NCBI GenBank assembly: GCA_947568835.1
Contig: OX387603.1
Location: forward strand, 16,330,651-16,394,650
DNA from: Protonemura montana
Lineage: Eukaryota > Arthropoda > Insecta > Plecoptera > Nemouridae
DNA: 64,000 nucleotides
Direction of reading: 5' to 3'
The notes beneath the pieces are model-generated. The model searched no databases. It was not told where the DNA came from and worked only from the letters and a program-made list of their open reading frames with translations. Both the position numbers and the translations under genes were made by a program. Below are positions 52,053 to 62,625 of the stretch, piece after piece (the stretch's first letter is position 1; the number at the start of each line of letters is the position of its first letter).

Positions 52053-52156
52053 AAAATCTGACGCTCCGCTCACGCGGATTCAGAAAGGTCACCATCCAGG
52101 GGGCCGAGTCGTCCCGGTTCATCTGCTTCAACAAGAACTGGAAGCTAGTGGGATCG
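52053..52156 (+). CDS. FGF8/17/18-like growth factor, middle core exon
   Basis: This 104-base exon lies between a TTTTTGCAG acceptor and a GTACGTG donor. It completes a split Gln codon and adds 34 residues, ending in phase 0. The peptide contains VTIQGAESSRFICFNKNWKL, the counterpart of [20 protein letters not shown] in FGF8. The conserved core Cys (residue 69 counted from the start of the previous exon) is present. Asn46 sits in an N-glycosylation sequon (NLT). The phase-0 boundary after the KLVGS sequence matches the conserved FGF intron after GKL-x-x. This is the best-matching part of the gene and defines the family. Confidence 0.92.
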
Positions 52157-52749
52157 GTACGTGCTATTACACACTCTTTACTTAGTACGATGGGTGCACC
52201 CTCCGTCGAGGTGACTGACTCTCGTGGGCGTCGCCCGCAAACGTGTTTGCAGGGTTGAGACTAGAGGGTGAGACGTGGTTGATGGCTGCTGGCTTGCAGT
52301 CTAATTGGCTACTTCCCCACCGGCAGTGATTGCATCATTGAAATTGATCACAAGGGAGAATGCTCGTTGGGTGAACCATACTCGTGGAGGGGTGGTTACC
52401 CGATTTGTTAATTTAATTAGTTTGATTGGAGCAAAAGTTGGTTAATGTGGAACAGTTTTGAAGTTTTGTAAATAATTTGCTGTATACACAGAAGGTTGGT
52501 GTACATCAAATGGGGCAACAACGTGTAGACTAGAGAGAGGATTTTGAGGGACTCCCAAGTAGTGTGCATAGGAACAAAACAATCGATTTATCAATTAGTT
52601 AAGTTCTGTTTTCGTTGGTTCAAGACATTCGTTGGAACGTAAAGTTGTCGTTTTACAAACTTGATTGTGTCAAAAAGCTGTTCATCAGGGTTACCCTGTC
52701 GAGATGATAGTAGCCCCTCTTGTAACGCAATGCTTTATTTTGTCCACAG
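52157..52749 (+). other. FGF-like gene intron (phase 0), 593 bp
   Basis: A short intron with GTACGT donor and TTTGTCCACAG acceptor. It is AT-rich and unique in appearance. I see no repeat, exon or RNA gene in it. Confidence 0.85.
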
Positions 52750-53142
52750 AAAAAGTTCCGTGGCTTGATGTGCGAATTCTACGAGTACATGACTCGAGAA
52801 CATGGCGGCCCATTCTTCCAGTACCAATCGGTGGCCAACAGCGAGCACTACATGGGCTTTAACGGAAAAGGCCACCCCATCAAACTCACCCCGGACATGA
52901 GTCCGAAGAAACTCAAGTGCTTCGACTTCCAGAAAGACCACGGCTTCAACATAACCGAACACAACGGCAAGATGAGCGGCAACACGCCACCTTCGCGGCA
53001 AGCCGAAGACTCCGAAGACCTTCAGCGAGCGTTGCAACCCCTCGACAGGCGCCCCAAAAAGGTGCCCGGAAAGAAAGTGGCAACAGTCAATGTTCGACAC
53101 AACCACGGAGGCAGCAGGAACATGCACCGCAAGCCCTCCTGA
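52750..53142 (+). CDS. FGF8/17/18-like growth factor, C-terminal exon
   Basis: The terminal coding exon gives 130 residues and a TGA stop. It carries the second FGF cysteine in LMCEFYE (C-x-F-x-E, residue 87), then HYMGFNGKGHPIK (residues 112-124), the counterpart of WYMAFTRKGRPRKG, and a final core strand around KCFDFQKD. Between C-x-F-x-E and the next conserved Tyr there are about six more residues than in FGF8 (YMTREHGGPFFQ), a lengthened loop. A second sequon (NIT) lies at Asn146. The last 64 residues are polar and basic (RRPKKVPGKK), plausible for heparan-sulfate binding, and I do not recognise them from other FGFs. The region is GC-rich, so long antisense frames run across it and are shadows. 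The same frame stays largely open after the stop; see the 53143-53463 entry. Confidence 0.92.
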   Translation, partial: KKFRGLMCEFYEYMTREHGGPFFQYQSVANSEHYMGFNGKGHPIKLTPDMSPKKLKCFDFQKDHGFNITEHNGKMSGNTPPSRQAEDSEDLQRALQPLDRRPKKVPGKKVATVNVRHNHGGSRNMHRKPS

Positions 53143-53463
53143 CTGGAGCCAACGCCCACCGTGGCGACCGCATGAGACAATGCCACGAGTGGGCCTCCGA
53201 CGCCGGGGCAAGTGCCGCGTGCCCCGGCGTGCGTGGCCGTCGGGTGCGAACGCCGTAACGTGACTGAAACGACGCCCGAGGAGGCGACGGCGACGGTGAC
53301 GCCGACGACCCGTGTGGTTCCCACGACGACTGAGATTTCGAAGAAGCGAGGTAGGAACTCGATGGCCTTTAGTGGTGCTGCGGCGTCGGTGGGCGCGTAC
53401 GCGGACATGTTTTTGACGCTGGCAACGGTAGCGTTGGCTGCTAGATTTGCGCTAGGACTTTAA
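53143..53463 (+). other. In-frame extension downstream of the FGF stop: possible read-through or alternative C-terminus
   Basis: After the TGA at 53140-53142 the FGF frame continues for 107 codons to a TAA at 53461-53463. It is interrupted only by one more TGA at 53173-53175. Codons end mostly in G or C and the composition is Thr/Pro/Ala-rich (for example VTETTPEEATATVTPTT), like a stalk. A basic patch (SKKRGRN) and a small-residue stretch (SGAAAS) follow. The frame ends in FLTLATVALAARFALGL, a layout that fits a GPI-attachment signal or membrane anchor. The first stop has the context TGA-CTG, and UGA followed by CU is a known leaky context. The second, TGA-GAC, is not. Long open frames are easy to get by chance in GC-rich DNA, and other frames here are open too. 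I rate this as suggestive, not established. Confidence 0.35.
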
Positions 53464-56355
53464 TGCGAAGCAAGTGCGCAGCAAGCAGGGAAGTGTGTGT
53501 AGTAAGGCGAGAAAGTATTTGTATAATGTTGGATGTTAGTGTTATTCTGTGGTAGGGTCCGTGTACACTACCTATACCATGTATTTCATTCGCAAATGTT
53601 TCGACGCGAGGCCGTTAGTGAATCGTACAGCTAGATCCAGTGACTTGGACGTCTTGGTTGAACTTGAAAAACCTCGCCTTGAAGCTGGGAACTTTTTGCC
53701 TTGGCGATGCGATTCAATCGGCAGTGGTGGTTTGCTAATTGCAATTTCGACAGCGCCGCCCGTGTCACGACTCCCGACAAACAGATCTGCTACTACGAAC
53801 TATACGCGACACATTCCGTGACCGATATGTGACCTCACATCACCTCACATCACCCTCATCGCCGCTATTCATCACGTTTTGCATATCAACTTAATTTCGA
53901 GCCACATACATCACTGGATCAAACACACTCAGACAAACACAAATACAGAGCAATTTCAAGCCACAACGCGTCGCCAGCTGCCGAAATAGTAACTCCACCC
54001 CGATTAAAGGTGGTCAGTCGGCAATGTCACGGCCATTACCACACATTACCAGACATTACCACAGAATTACCACACATGAGTGCCACCGGGCACACGCTCG
54101 AGTGCTCCGCCATTGACGCAGTCGGCGTCGTCGCGCGACGTCGACCTCGACAATGGAAAGCCGGCAGCGAACGGCAGATAGGCGAAACCCTGCAGACAAA
54201 GCCCTGCCAGCCGATTGCAGCCCTCGGGGTAGTAATGCGCTCACGATTTATGGGGACAGATGCCAATCGTCTTGAGCCTCTGCCCCGCACTCTTAACGTC
54301 TCAATCGCACGGTGGCCCACGGCTTTGTTCCGACGCCCCGCGCAAGGCAATGAATGGCGGACTGCCGGTCTGTCGGCGGCGCGAAGAGTCAGACAGCGGC
54401 ATTGTTCTCTTAGGCGTCGAGCACGCCGGCCAGGTAGACGAACAAGACAGCCGGCTACATTTCATGTCATACATCTCCATTTACACTCTGCTCGTCCTGC
54501 GGATGGCTTTCTTTTGGACCAATCTAATCGGAGGCAATTCTGGCGGACGAGAATGTTGTGTTTAGTCCAGTGGCTGATGCTGCTGGCCCTCTTCTCCCTC
54601 CTGACCCAGTGGCTCACTCACCTCCTGCCCCGCAACCCTCTTCCCACCGATCGTTTCTTGGCCCGTGGGAGGCAGCGGAAATCAAAATCACAATGTTCTT
54701 GTTTCTAAATCATCGATTTATAGATTCCGTGTTAACATTCCTTTAAAATACATTTAATATGTGAAATCACAGAAGACGGGAAACCAGGTCTAATGAGCTT
54801 TTAATTAGCGTCACTAATTCTAGAATCAATTTCAACCAGCAGGCAAAAGCGGAAGCTATTCGACGCCCACAGAACACATTGCAGATACTCAAATTAAAAA
54901 GTACAATTTTAAAACATACTAACGAAGATTTAAAAGACTCGAGGAAAAAAAGGCTTAAAATAATAAAAATAAATACACGCCACCTTTGATGCTTCAAGGT
55001 CATCGAAATCCACATCACTCACCCACACCATCATCCATGTCCATCGGCAGCTGAAGACTCGCTTCTACCTCCTCCCCCTTAACACTATTTTCAGTACCCG
55101 TGCCAAATAAAGCGATACGATTCGCTAATGTTAATATCGTACCCGTAATAATGTTATTATTCAAAACCCCGCGTGAGAAGTATATCCTTTAGTGTAAAGA
55201 GTGTGGCGAGCAGCGCCTAAAGACGCAAGTTATTATGCATTCCACGGGACTAGTCCCGATCCCGGGTCTCGGTAGCTGCCCATTCCGGCAGCTGTCATCC
55301 TGGCAAACTGTTTTTATTGTATTCCAATAGTTTGTATCTTTGTTTTTTTATAAATGGAATCATTTTCATTGCCGCTCCTCGCGGAGTGAATCTATTTGGT
55401 ACACTAGATTAAAATTGACTGGACGTGTAACTATAGTTAATGTTGTCTAAGGTTGCCCATGCTAACATCACACAATCAACATTATTATTGGTAAATGTAG
55501 TTATTGTTGTCTGTAATAGTATATCCGCAAGCAATGTTTAGTTTCTCGTTCGAACGCGATTCAGAGGTTGTCATTAGCGCTGCTAGCATCAGTGTTGTAA
55601 ATCTGACCGTGCATCCACTTGTTGGTAGTGTCTTATTCTATCGATAGAGTGCAGCACTGAAGGCTGTTTCAACCCTAAATGGGTACGTTCGCTGATCTAA
55701 TCTACTTAGATTAGGCTTTAAAATCTTGCCACGTGAAAACTTTATAGCTATGCCAAATTAAAGTATTTAAAAGCTTGATTTCTTTATATTGGCGTAATTT
55801 TTGACGTAAATCCGACCCTGAAAGGTCTTGTACGTTAACGATTTGAATGTGAATGTAAGATTAAATGTTTTCGTGTATCTGATTGAAGGGACTGGCCGTT
55901 TTGTTCTGATTGGAGGTGACAAGGCTTGAGAATCCAATTTTTTGATAAATAACACACAAGCTGAGAGTCTCTTCGAGTCACCCGGTCCCAGTAATTTACG
56001 CACGTCCAAAATTTCTCCGTGTGCTATCGTCAGTATGTTTACCATAAAGTGCATTTTAACAGTTATTATGTACCAGGCTGAAATTTCGTTGTCAAGTGAC
56101 ACTCACATATATTTTTTTTTTAATTCATGAGTGGGTGAAGTTATGTCAAAATCTGCTAGGATAACCATTAATTATATAAGTATGATTATTATAACTAAGT
56201 ATTATTTTTATCGATATTATTAATACCACTAATATTGTCATCATTTTTACTCTGTAACAGCCTACCATAGTAAAATTAAGAAGCACGAAAATATTGCAAT
56301 GCAAAACTGGAATATTTTGCTGAGTGTACATCGTCGATTTTTGTAGCATGCCTTG

Positions 56356-56373
56356 TGTAAATAGCTGTACATA
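56356..56373 (+). promoter_or_regulatory. Two adjacent Pumilio-type response elements
   Basis: TGTAAATA at 56356-56363 and TGTACATA at 56366-56373 both match the UGUANAUA Pumilio (PUF) consensus, with two bases between them. An AU-rich TTATTTA lies just downstream, and the AATAAA is 56 bases further on. The placement close to the 3' end of an mRNA is what is expected for sites controlling translation or stability. Binding itself is inferred. Confidence 0.45.
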
Positions 56374-56428
56374 AAGAATTTTAATACACTGCCTTATTTA
56401 TTGTCATTTTTTTTCTTTTTTTTTGTAA

Positions 56429-56434
56429 AATAAA
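56429..56434 (+). terminator. Polyadenylation signal AATAAA, likely distal site of the FGF-like gene
   Basis: An exact AATAAA follows a T-rich stretch. It is followed within about 15-45 bases by a GU-rich sequence (TGTTTGCGTTCGATGG and CATTGTGTTC), the usual arrangement for cleavage and polyadenylation. Cleavage would fall near 56445-56455. Confidence 0.5.
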
Positions 56435-56999
56435 GCTCCATAATCCGTCACTGTTTGCGTTCGATGGTCATTGTGTTCAATTACATGTTCACCGCTACAG
56501 GTATATGTATGCTCCGATTTGGGTCAAGCTACTTGCACAGAATGTTATAACTACCTACAAAGGTAGAGGTAATGTTATGGTTAGACGCCCCAATTCTAGA
56601 AAAATTAATAAAATTTGTTATGTTATTCCATTTGTCAATGCCTACGTTTGATGATCAACATTAATGTTTATCAGTTGGCAAGCAATTTAAAGCAATCTAC
56701 CTAACAAAGTATATCCCAGAAATGTGTCCATCACAAAAGCAATCATTAGTCTACAGTTGTCTCGAAGGGTAGAGTATGTCAGCAGGTTAGTACCTCAAAT
56801 CGCTACATTTATTCATCAGGAATCTGGCTTAACTCTTCAAGGTGCAGGAAAGAATTGGTTAATTAAAAGTTATTGACGATTTCTGATTGGTTTGGGATTT
56901 ATATTTGCTGTTTATTAAAATTCACTACGCAACTGTTAGCAAAGCCTCACGCTATCCAACTATATTCTGTGGTACAACGACCCAACTTAAAAGCCAAGA

Positions 57000-57095
57000 C
57001 AGCCAAGTGGTGGTCATGTGACCCGTAGACAGCAGGGATCGAACCCGAGACGTATGGGAACGACTAAGCCCACGCGATTTTCTCGACACACGCGA
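57000..57095 (-). repeat. Possible tRNA-derived SINE fragment
   Basis: On the minus strand GTGGGCTTAGTCG resembles a pol III A box, and GGTTCGATCCC matches the B box exactly. They are separated by only about 15 bases, too close for an intact tRNA, so this is at most a deleted tRNA-like head. No second copy was recognised in the window. Confidence 0.28.
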
Positions 57096-58179
57096 CAGAA
57101 AACCGCTTCGGTCAAATTTATTTACACGGTAAACATATATTATAAGTTGTCAGCGGAGGTACCAGTTTGTATGGACCATGATACCATGGTCATCAATCGG
57201 AAGATAGTTGCAGCAACCGAGGAATGCAGGACATCGTTGGCTTTTTGGTAGACACTAGGATGGACGGCGTCTCAGGTGGCTCTCGGCATCTTGGCGACGC
57301 TCTTTAGGAAATCACTTGGCTTCTGCATAACCAGAAGATGCCAAGCTAAATTCGCTCAAACGTAAGTTAATAATCTCAAAAATGGCCATGATTTGACTTT
57401 GCCATGCTTTAAAGGTGAGATAAAGAACTTGTGAGCTGCCCTCGTTTCCTCCTATTAGAATGTATACTTTTCAATTTACCACAAGAAGCAAAGAGGATTT
57501 GAATTTTTAAGACTACCAACTTATGCTAGGGATAAACTACTAGATGTAGTAGTCAGTTCAATGAGGCAAAGCTAAATGGACAGATTTCCCTTCTTAGGGT
57601 GAGATTGAGTGTGCCAAAATAAAAACGGTCGAAGGTGAGACCATCGCAGCCGTTCATACAGATTAGAATTTAAGAAAAGCTACTCTCGATGAGCATTCGC
57701 ACTAAAAGGCTAATTTTTTTCTTTCTAGGATGTCAACATAATTATAATTGATATTCATAATCCGTGATTTGTGATCGCCCCAGCGCCTACGACGACCTGA
57801 GTGTCGTGAGCCTCATGAAGTCTACGCTAACACGAACATTGTCAGAAGGAGACGGTAATCTTCATAATATTGACACACTGCCTTTAAGATGTCAACTCAT
57901 AGGGGAAGGAAAATCGAAAAGTGGATAAGAGCGCGCGAACCACATCTAATTTATGTCGGCTTAGAGTTGGTTTAGCTACATTTTAATAGGGTTAATGTGC
58001 TAGAAGTGTCGAAATCCCTTTTGAGCGTAACTTAATCTCTTGGTCGGTTGGTAAAGGGTTAAATAGATCGCCCCCATGCCACGTTTGATTGATGAGTAAC
58101 ACGCTATGCTCGTTATTCAAATACTATCAGATCTTGAGGGTAAATTCAGATCCCGTCTTGCATCTCAATTTCCTGAACG

Positions 58180-58952
58180 TTAGATTGATCTTTGGCCGAT
58201 CTTTAATGCCACCCATAGTTTCACTAAAATTTTCAAAGCCGAGTCAACGACAAAATTGAGGATCCCTGACAAAGGCTCTAAAAGTATGTTGATATACTGC
58301 ACATTTTTCTGGATCCCTTCCAGTAAATTAAGACATTTGGTGTCATGACCTTGAGCAGAACATTTTCTTGCAAATTGCAAATTATAGGCTTTGTCACCGC
58401 GATAACCTAACAGGTAGGTGACATAGCATACTACAAATACTGAGGTTATTACCTTTGCATAAGTTATCGGACGTCTCGCAGCGCTCTTATCACATGTCAC
58501 CTGAGCTGAGACAGACACTTTCATAACAAAAACGGACTTTCGTAAAGGCCAGCTCGTAATGTCCATGGTTCATAGTCCCGGTGACCGAATGCGTGACTCG
58601 TTCTTCAGACATGTCTTCTTAGAGTAAACTTTTGTTTTTATGACACTCTCATATGACTGAATACGACGTCGACGTTCGTCACATTTAGACGTCCATTGTG
58701 CGTGTGTTCTTGCTGCCATGATACACCATGGGAAGACGAAATAACGAGCTATTTTTGACGACTTCTCAGGTTTTAACGATGACTTGCCGGCATTAATAAC
58801 TCGTCTAACGCGTAGGTAAGTCACACGCACTTTGGTGTAGCCGGAGAGGTATATGGAGGAACGGAACTGAGAAAGAACGGTCGTTAACTTCTTAGTGGGG
58901 ACGAGATTAATATTTTGTTTTAAAGGAAATTTAGCTTGAGATTAAGTTATTT
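58180..58952 (-). other. Long same-frame minus-strand reading with a single internal stop
   Basis: On the minus strand one frame is open from about 58952 to 58573, has one TGA (58572-58570) and then stays open to a TAA at 58180. The upstream part is Lys/Arg-rich with Cys (TSKCDERRRR). The downstream part has two hydrophobic stretches (VITSVFVVCYVTYLLGY and a C-terminal one) and several Cys. I recognise no domain. In AT-rich DNA this is somewhat longer than expected, but one such run per window could be chance. It may be a decayed gene, part of a DNA element, or nothing. Confidence 0.15.
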
Positions 58953-60239
58953 TCTACGTGTGGAGAACACAAGCCCCGACCGCTTCCTCAACCATGTCAA
59001 TACGATATAAAACTCCTTGCAATAACTCCTTAAAAGGATACTTCTGCGTTTAGTAAGAAGGGAATCATGTGTTATTATGGTTTTAAGCCTCAATATATCT
59101 ACGTTATCTAACGTATAAGCATGTTAGTTAAAAAAAATACACCAGGGTTTTTTAATGCTATCAACTAAATATTCCCATCGTTCGACTCGCTACTACGCAT
59201 ATTCACGTACGCAAATGTCTAATATTATTTTATATATTTCTTATATAGTCAGCTCCCTTATTCATGGAATATCAGGTAAAATTACAAAGATCATCCCCAA
59301 ATGTCTATTCATTTTTTAAACAAGTTCGGTGGCTCCCAAACCCCCCAACGTGCTCGGTGAAAAATATCCAAAATGAAAATCGCTGCAACTGCCTTCCATC
59401 CCTTCTGACCAGCCGCATGGACCGATGATCGACTGCTTAGCCCCAGGCAACCGATCGGACCCGCGAGGTGTCCGCGACCGCGATGTCTTCATCTCGTTGG
59501 GTCTAGGGGTCCAGCCGGAGCCGGGACCCCCCAGTGCATCGGACCAGCCAATTATGCGCTCCGCCTGGACCGAAATCAGAGCACGTCCGCGGGGCACTGG
59601 GAGGTAGGCCGCGTACTACAGTATGCCCTGCACGTTGTAGCCCAATGATGGCCCTTTTAAACACAAATTGGGGGTTTCACCGATCGCCAGATCGCAGGGG
59701 CTGACTGACAGCTATAACTTACTCGTGTAGAATTATTGTGAAAAACGAGAAAATAAATAATAATTAAAGTTAATGAGATTTCTGGCCATGAAAATCGTTT
59801 TAAAATCGTTTTCTCATCCTAGAAATATTTTTTTTTGGCTTTCTTAGACCTACACTTGTGGTCTATTACCAACTCTAAACGTTGCAAATTCAGTCTGAAC
59901 AATTGGTATACATTTTGACGAGGATGGGGGGGGGGGGGGGAGAGATCGAATTCCAGGTTCTGCACACAACACCGGGAGGATATAAACTTACTATCTAAGA
60001 AGAATTTTATTCCGTATCAAAGAAGATTTTAGATTTTTTCTTTTTATAAAACTGCTCGGTTTTTTTTTAAAGCATCTAATTTCACACGTATCCCGAAATG
60101 GGGTTTGTATTGCAAAACTTGAATTTGGAAAAATTTGAAGTGTGAAATTCTATCTCTGCAATTTACTTTTGGTTGTCTACCTTCGACCCCGCGATGACGC
60201 CAACATCAGCAAAGAGGGCGTAGTGTGCGGGGGTTGGGT

Positions 60240-60258
60240 GGGGGGGGGGGGGGGGGGG
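60240..60258 (+). repeat. Poly-G tract (19)
   Basis: The longest G run of the window, in a purine-rich context. Two long poly-G tracts within 320 bases (the other at 59926-59940) make this segment prone to length error in assembly. Confidence 0.85.
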
Positions 60259-62494
60259 CAGAAATGTCGGGGGTAGAACCCAGAAACAAATCACTTAAAA
60301 CTTTGGCTAGCTTCTTTCACCGACAAAACTTAGTGAAATAGTTGAAGAACAGAAACCCTTTCGGTTGTCGAACGAAACTTTCTGCTCGTGCGAAAATTGA
60401 TAGGTCAGCGAATTTCAGATAAGTTGTTAGACAAAGTTTCGAGTCGACGACCCCTCGCATCGGTGAAGACGTTATCGACGCCGACGCCGACGCCTAGAAG
60501 TGGGCGACGTCGTTCTTTGCGACATTTCAAAGTATAACTTTTCTGAACCAATTTCGATAAGATTAGATTTGCGAATTTTTCCTTAATTTTTTTACGATTT
60601 TTTTGTCTAGCCGTCTTCATTGTCACAGTGTGGTCGTGGGACGAACAGAACCAGATATTTGTGAACATCCAGAAATAGAGCGAGCTCAGCAAAATTATCT
60701 TAACAAATTTGACTGGTGCTTCGAAAGCTGCAAGACGATTTTGCTTAGCAAACTAAACCTAGACTCATTTTCATGGAGGTTTTAGCGCAGATTGTTCTTG
60801 AATATGAACTTGAGTAATAACCCCGAGTTTTCCAAATCGGTCTGCAAAATCCCGAAGAGACAGTGAGACAATGAGAGAACTGAAGTTTAACAAGAACAAA
60901 ATTAACCAAAAAAAGCCGCAATAACCAATGTGTTTTCAACCAATCAATTGTTTAACAAATATTAACATTAGGTTTCACCTTACCAAAAAATACACGGCAA
61001 GAATCAAATAATAAAAACAAGAAAACACATGTTTAAAATAATCCGAAATGTATCGGCGTTTTTTTCATAGCAAGATGGGTATTGATTGAAATTGGTTCAG
61101 TCACAACGGCCCACCGAGCCGCACTATTTAACAAGGGGCAGCTGAGCCCCTTGCCCCGATCAGCCCGCCCTAAATGCCCCACACGCTTCCCAAGTACCGG
61201 CCGTAATTACAATGACGCTCCAGGCAGATGGTCGTCCGTAACGGGGTGCCTTGTTAGCTGCTATAACCCATTTCAATTTGAACCGAAATGATTATCGGCG
61301 TCTTCGCGAGACCCGCGACGCGGAAGAGTAGAGGCTGCAGGACGCGGAGTGTGCTGTGGTGGGGCAGGTGAACGATGGAATCATGGAATCAACCCCCTGT
61401 GATTAGCAAGGGTAGGTTCGCGTTGAGATACATCCACATCGGCTTGGTCTTTCACGACTTTTGGGGGTTGAAAGAAGTTGGTTGTTAATGAATGACAATT
61501 TTCATTTAAAGTATGGTTGTAAGCCGGCTACGAAGAAAATTTTGATATTGGATTTTATAACGGGGGTCTTTGACTGGAAGCTGATACCCGCCCATTCAGT
61601 ATCTCATTCCATAGTGTGCTTGTATCCTGTTCAATTTGCAGGTGGAAATCAGTAACATTTTCATTTTTTTAGACGGTGAACATTTTTGTGGTCGTGGATA
61701 AGATGCGAGCGTGACTGCGCATATATGCGTATTCTCGTTCATTTCGGAATGCATTTTGCAAGCAACTTTTAGGCCCGAGCCCAGCTTAAGGGCTCGAAAA
61801 AAACAGTAATGCCTCCATTCTATTTTTTTTGTATTAGATTTAAAATATAGCTGGAACGTTTCTCTGTGAAGACAACTCCTGACGGGTATAATCGTAAATT
61901 TATTAGCTCAAAATCTAAGTAATTAACATGCAGCTGGTTATTAGGTAATAGGCAGTACACAATATTAATATAAGGAACATACGTACCAAACTCCGAGGGC
62001 CTATATAGTTAATTTCCCTTCTACTTAGGACGCCGTTAATTAAGGCACTAACCATGCTGGGTCCAGGAGCGAACGCTTCTCGGGATCCTGTGCGAAGGAT
62101 GCTGCACGGTCAAGCAAACGAGCGTGCCTACGTAGAAGGAATCCATCAGCCGCGGTCAGCTAATTAATTATAGCCACATCATTTTATCGAAGATGATGAG
62201 AACGCTAATCAATATTCGATCTTGTCCAGCTACGAATTCCATCAAACCTACTCACGATCATGCGGAGACGTTAGTTCGAGCTGGCTTCCCATATTGTCAT
62301 GCAAGAGGTATTATCGAATCGATTATCAGACCAGAACCGCCCACAAAAGCAAAGTCTAAAAATTTTGTAAACGTAAAAGCATGGTTCTCTATCGAAATTT
62401 TAGCTTCTGTAAGCATCTAAAGTTAATGTCGACGCCGACAATGCCGGCGACGAGGTCAGCTAATGACAAAAGAGAGAACCACTAATGACAGAGA

Positions 62495-62625
62495 GAGTCA
62501 CTGAATCTCGTTTCGACGCTATCGACAACGCCGACGACGCTGGCAACGACATCGACGACGCCGGCAACGACATCGACACGACGTCACGAGGCTCGTTGCA
62601 CGAGAGAGCGTCGTTGAAACTAGCT
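62495..62625 (-). repeat. GACGAC-rich satellite-like repeat, copy 3 (inverted)
   Basis: On the minus strand this reads TTTCAACGACGCTCTCTCGT, then GCAACGAGCCTCGTGACGTC, then repeated GTCGTTGCCGGCGTCGTC-type units, matching the order of the other two copies. A 64-codon frame on the plus strand (repeats of AGNDIDD) is a by-product. Confidence 0.55.

Larger units (their letters stand above)
53143..56450 (+). other. Inferred 3' UTR of the FGF-like gene
   Basis: No other gene signal separates the FGF stop from a strong polyadenylation region near 56.4 kb, so the intervening 3.3 kb is read as 3' UTR. It begins GC-rich (to about 54.5 kb, with a chance-like 232-codon frame at 54010-54708) and becomes AT-rich. 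It contains tandem ATTACCACACA-like units at about 54037-54075. A possible proximal AATAAA lies at 55106-55111 and the distal one at 56429-56434. The transcript end is inferred from signals only. Confidence 0.45.
56451..62494. other. Intergenic DNA downstream of the FGF-like gene
   Basis: AT-rich, with a possible tRNA-like fragment at 57000-57095, the minus-strand reading at 58180-58952, a sharply GC-rich block at about 59400-59640 and two poly-G tracts. Around 60470-60495 there are GACGCC units recalling the GACGAC-rich repeat family. No gene is supported. Confidence 0.45.

Noticed and set aside
52735-53211. 158-codon antisense frame over the FGF terminal exon
   Set aside because: It is a shadow of GC-rich coding sequence on the opposite strand; the FGF reading is clear.
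53022-53408. 128-codon antisense frame across the FGF stop
   Set aside because: Same GC-driven effect, with no recognisable features.
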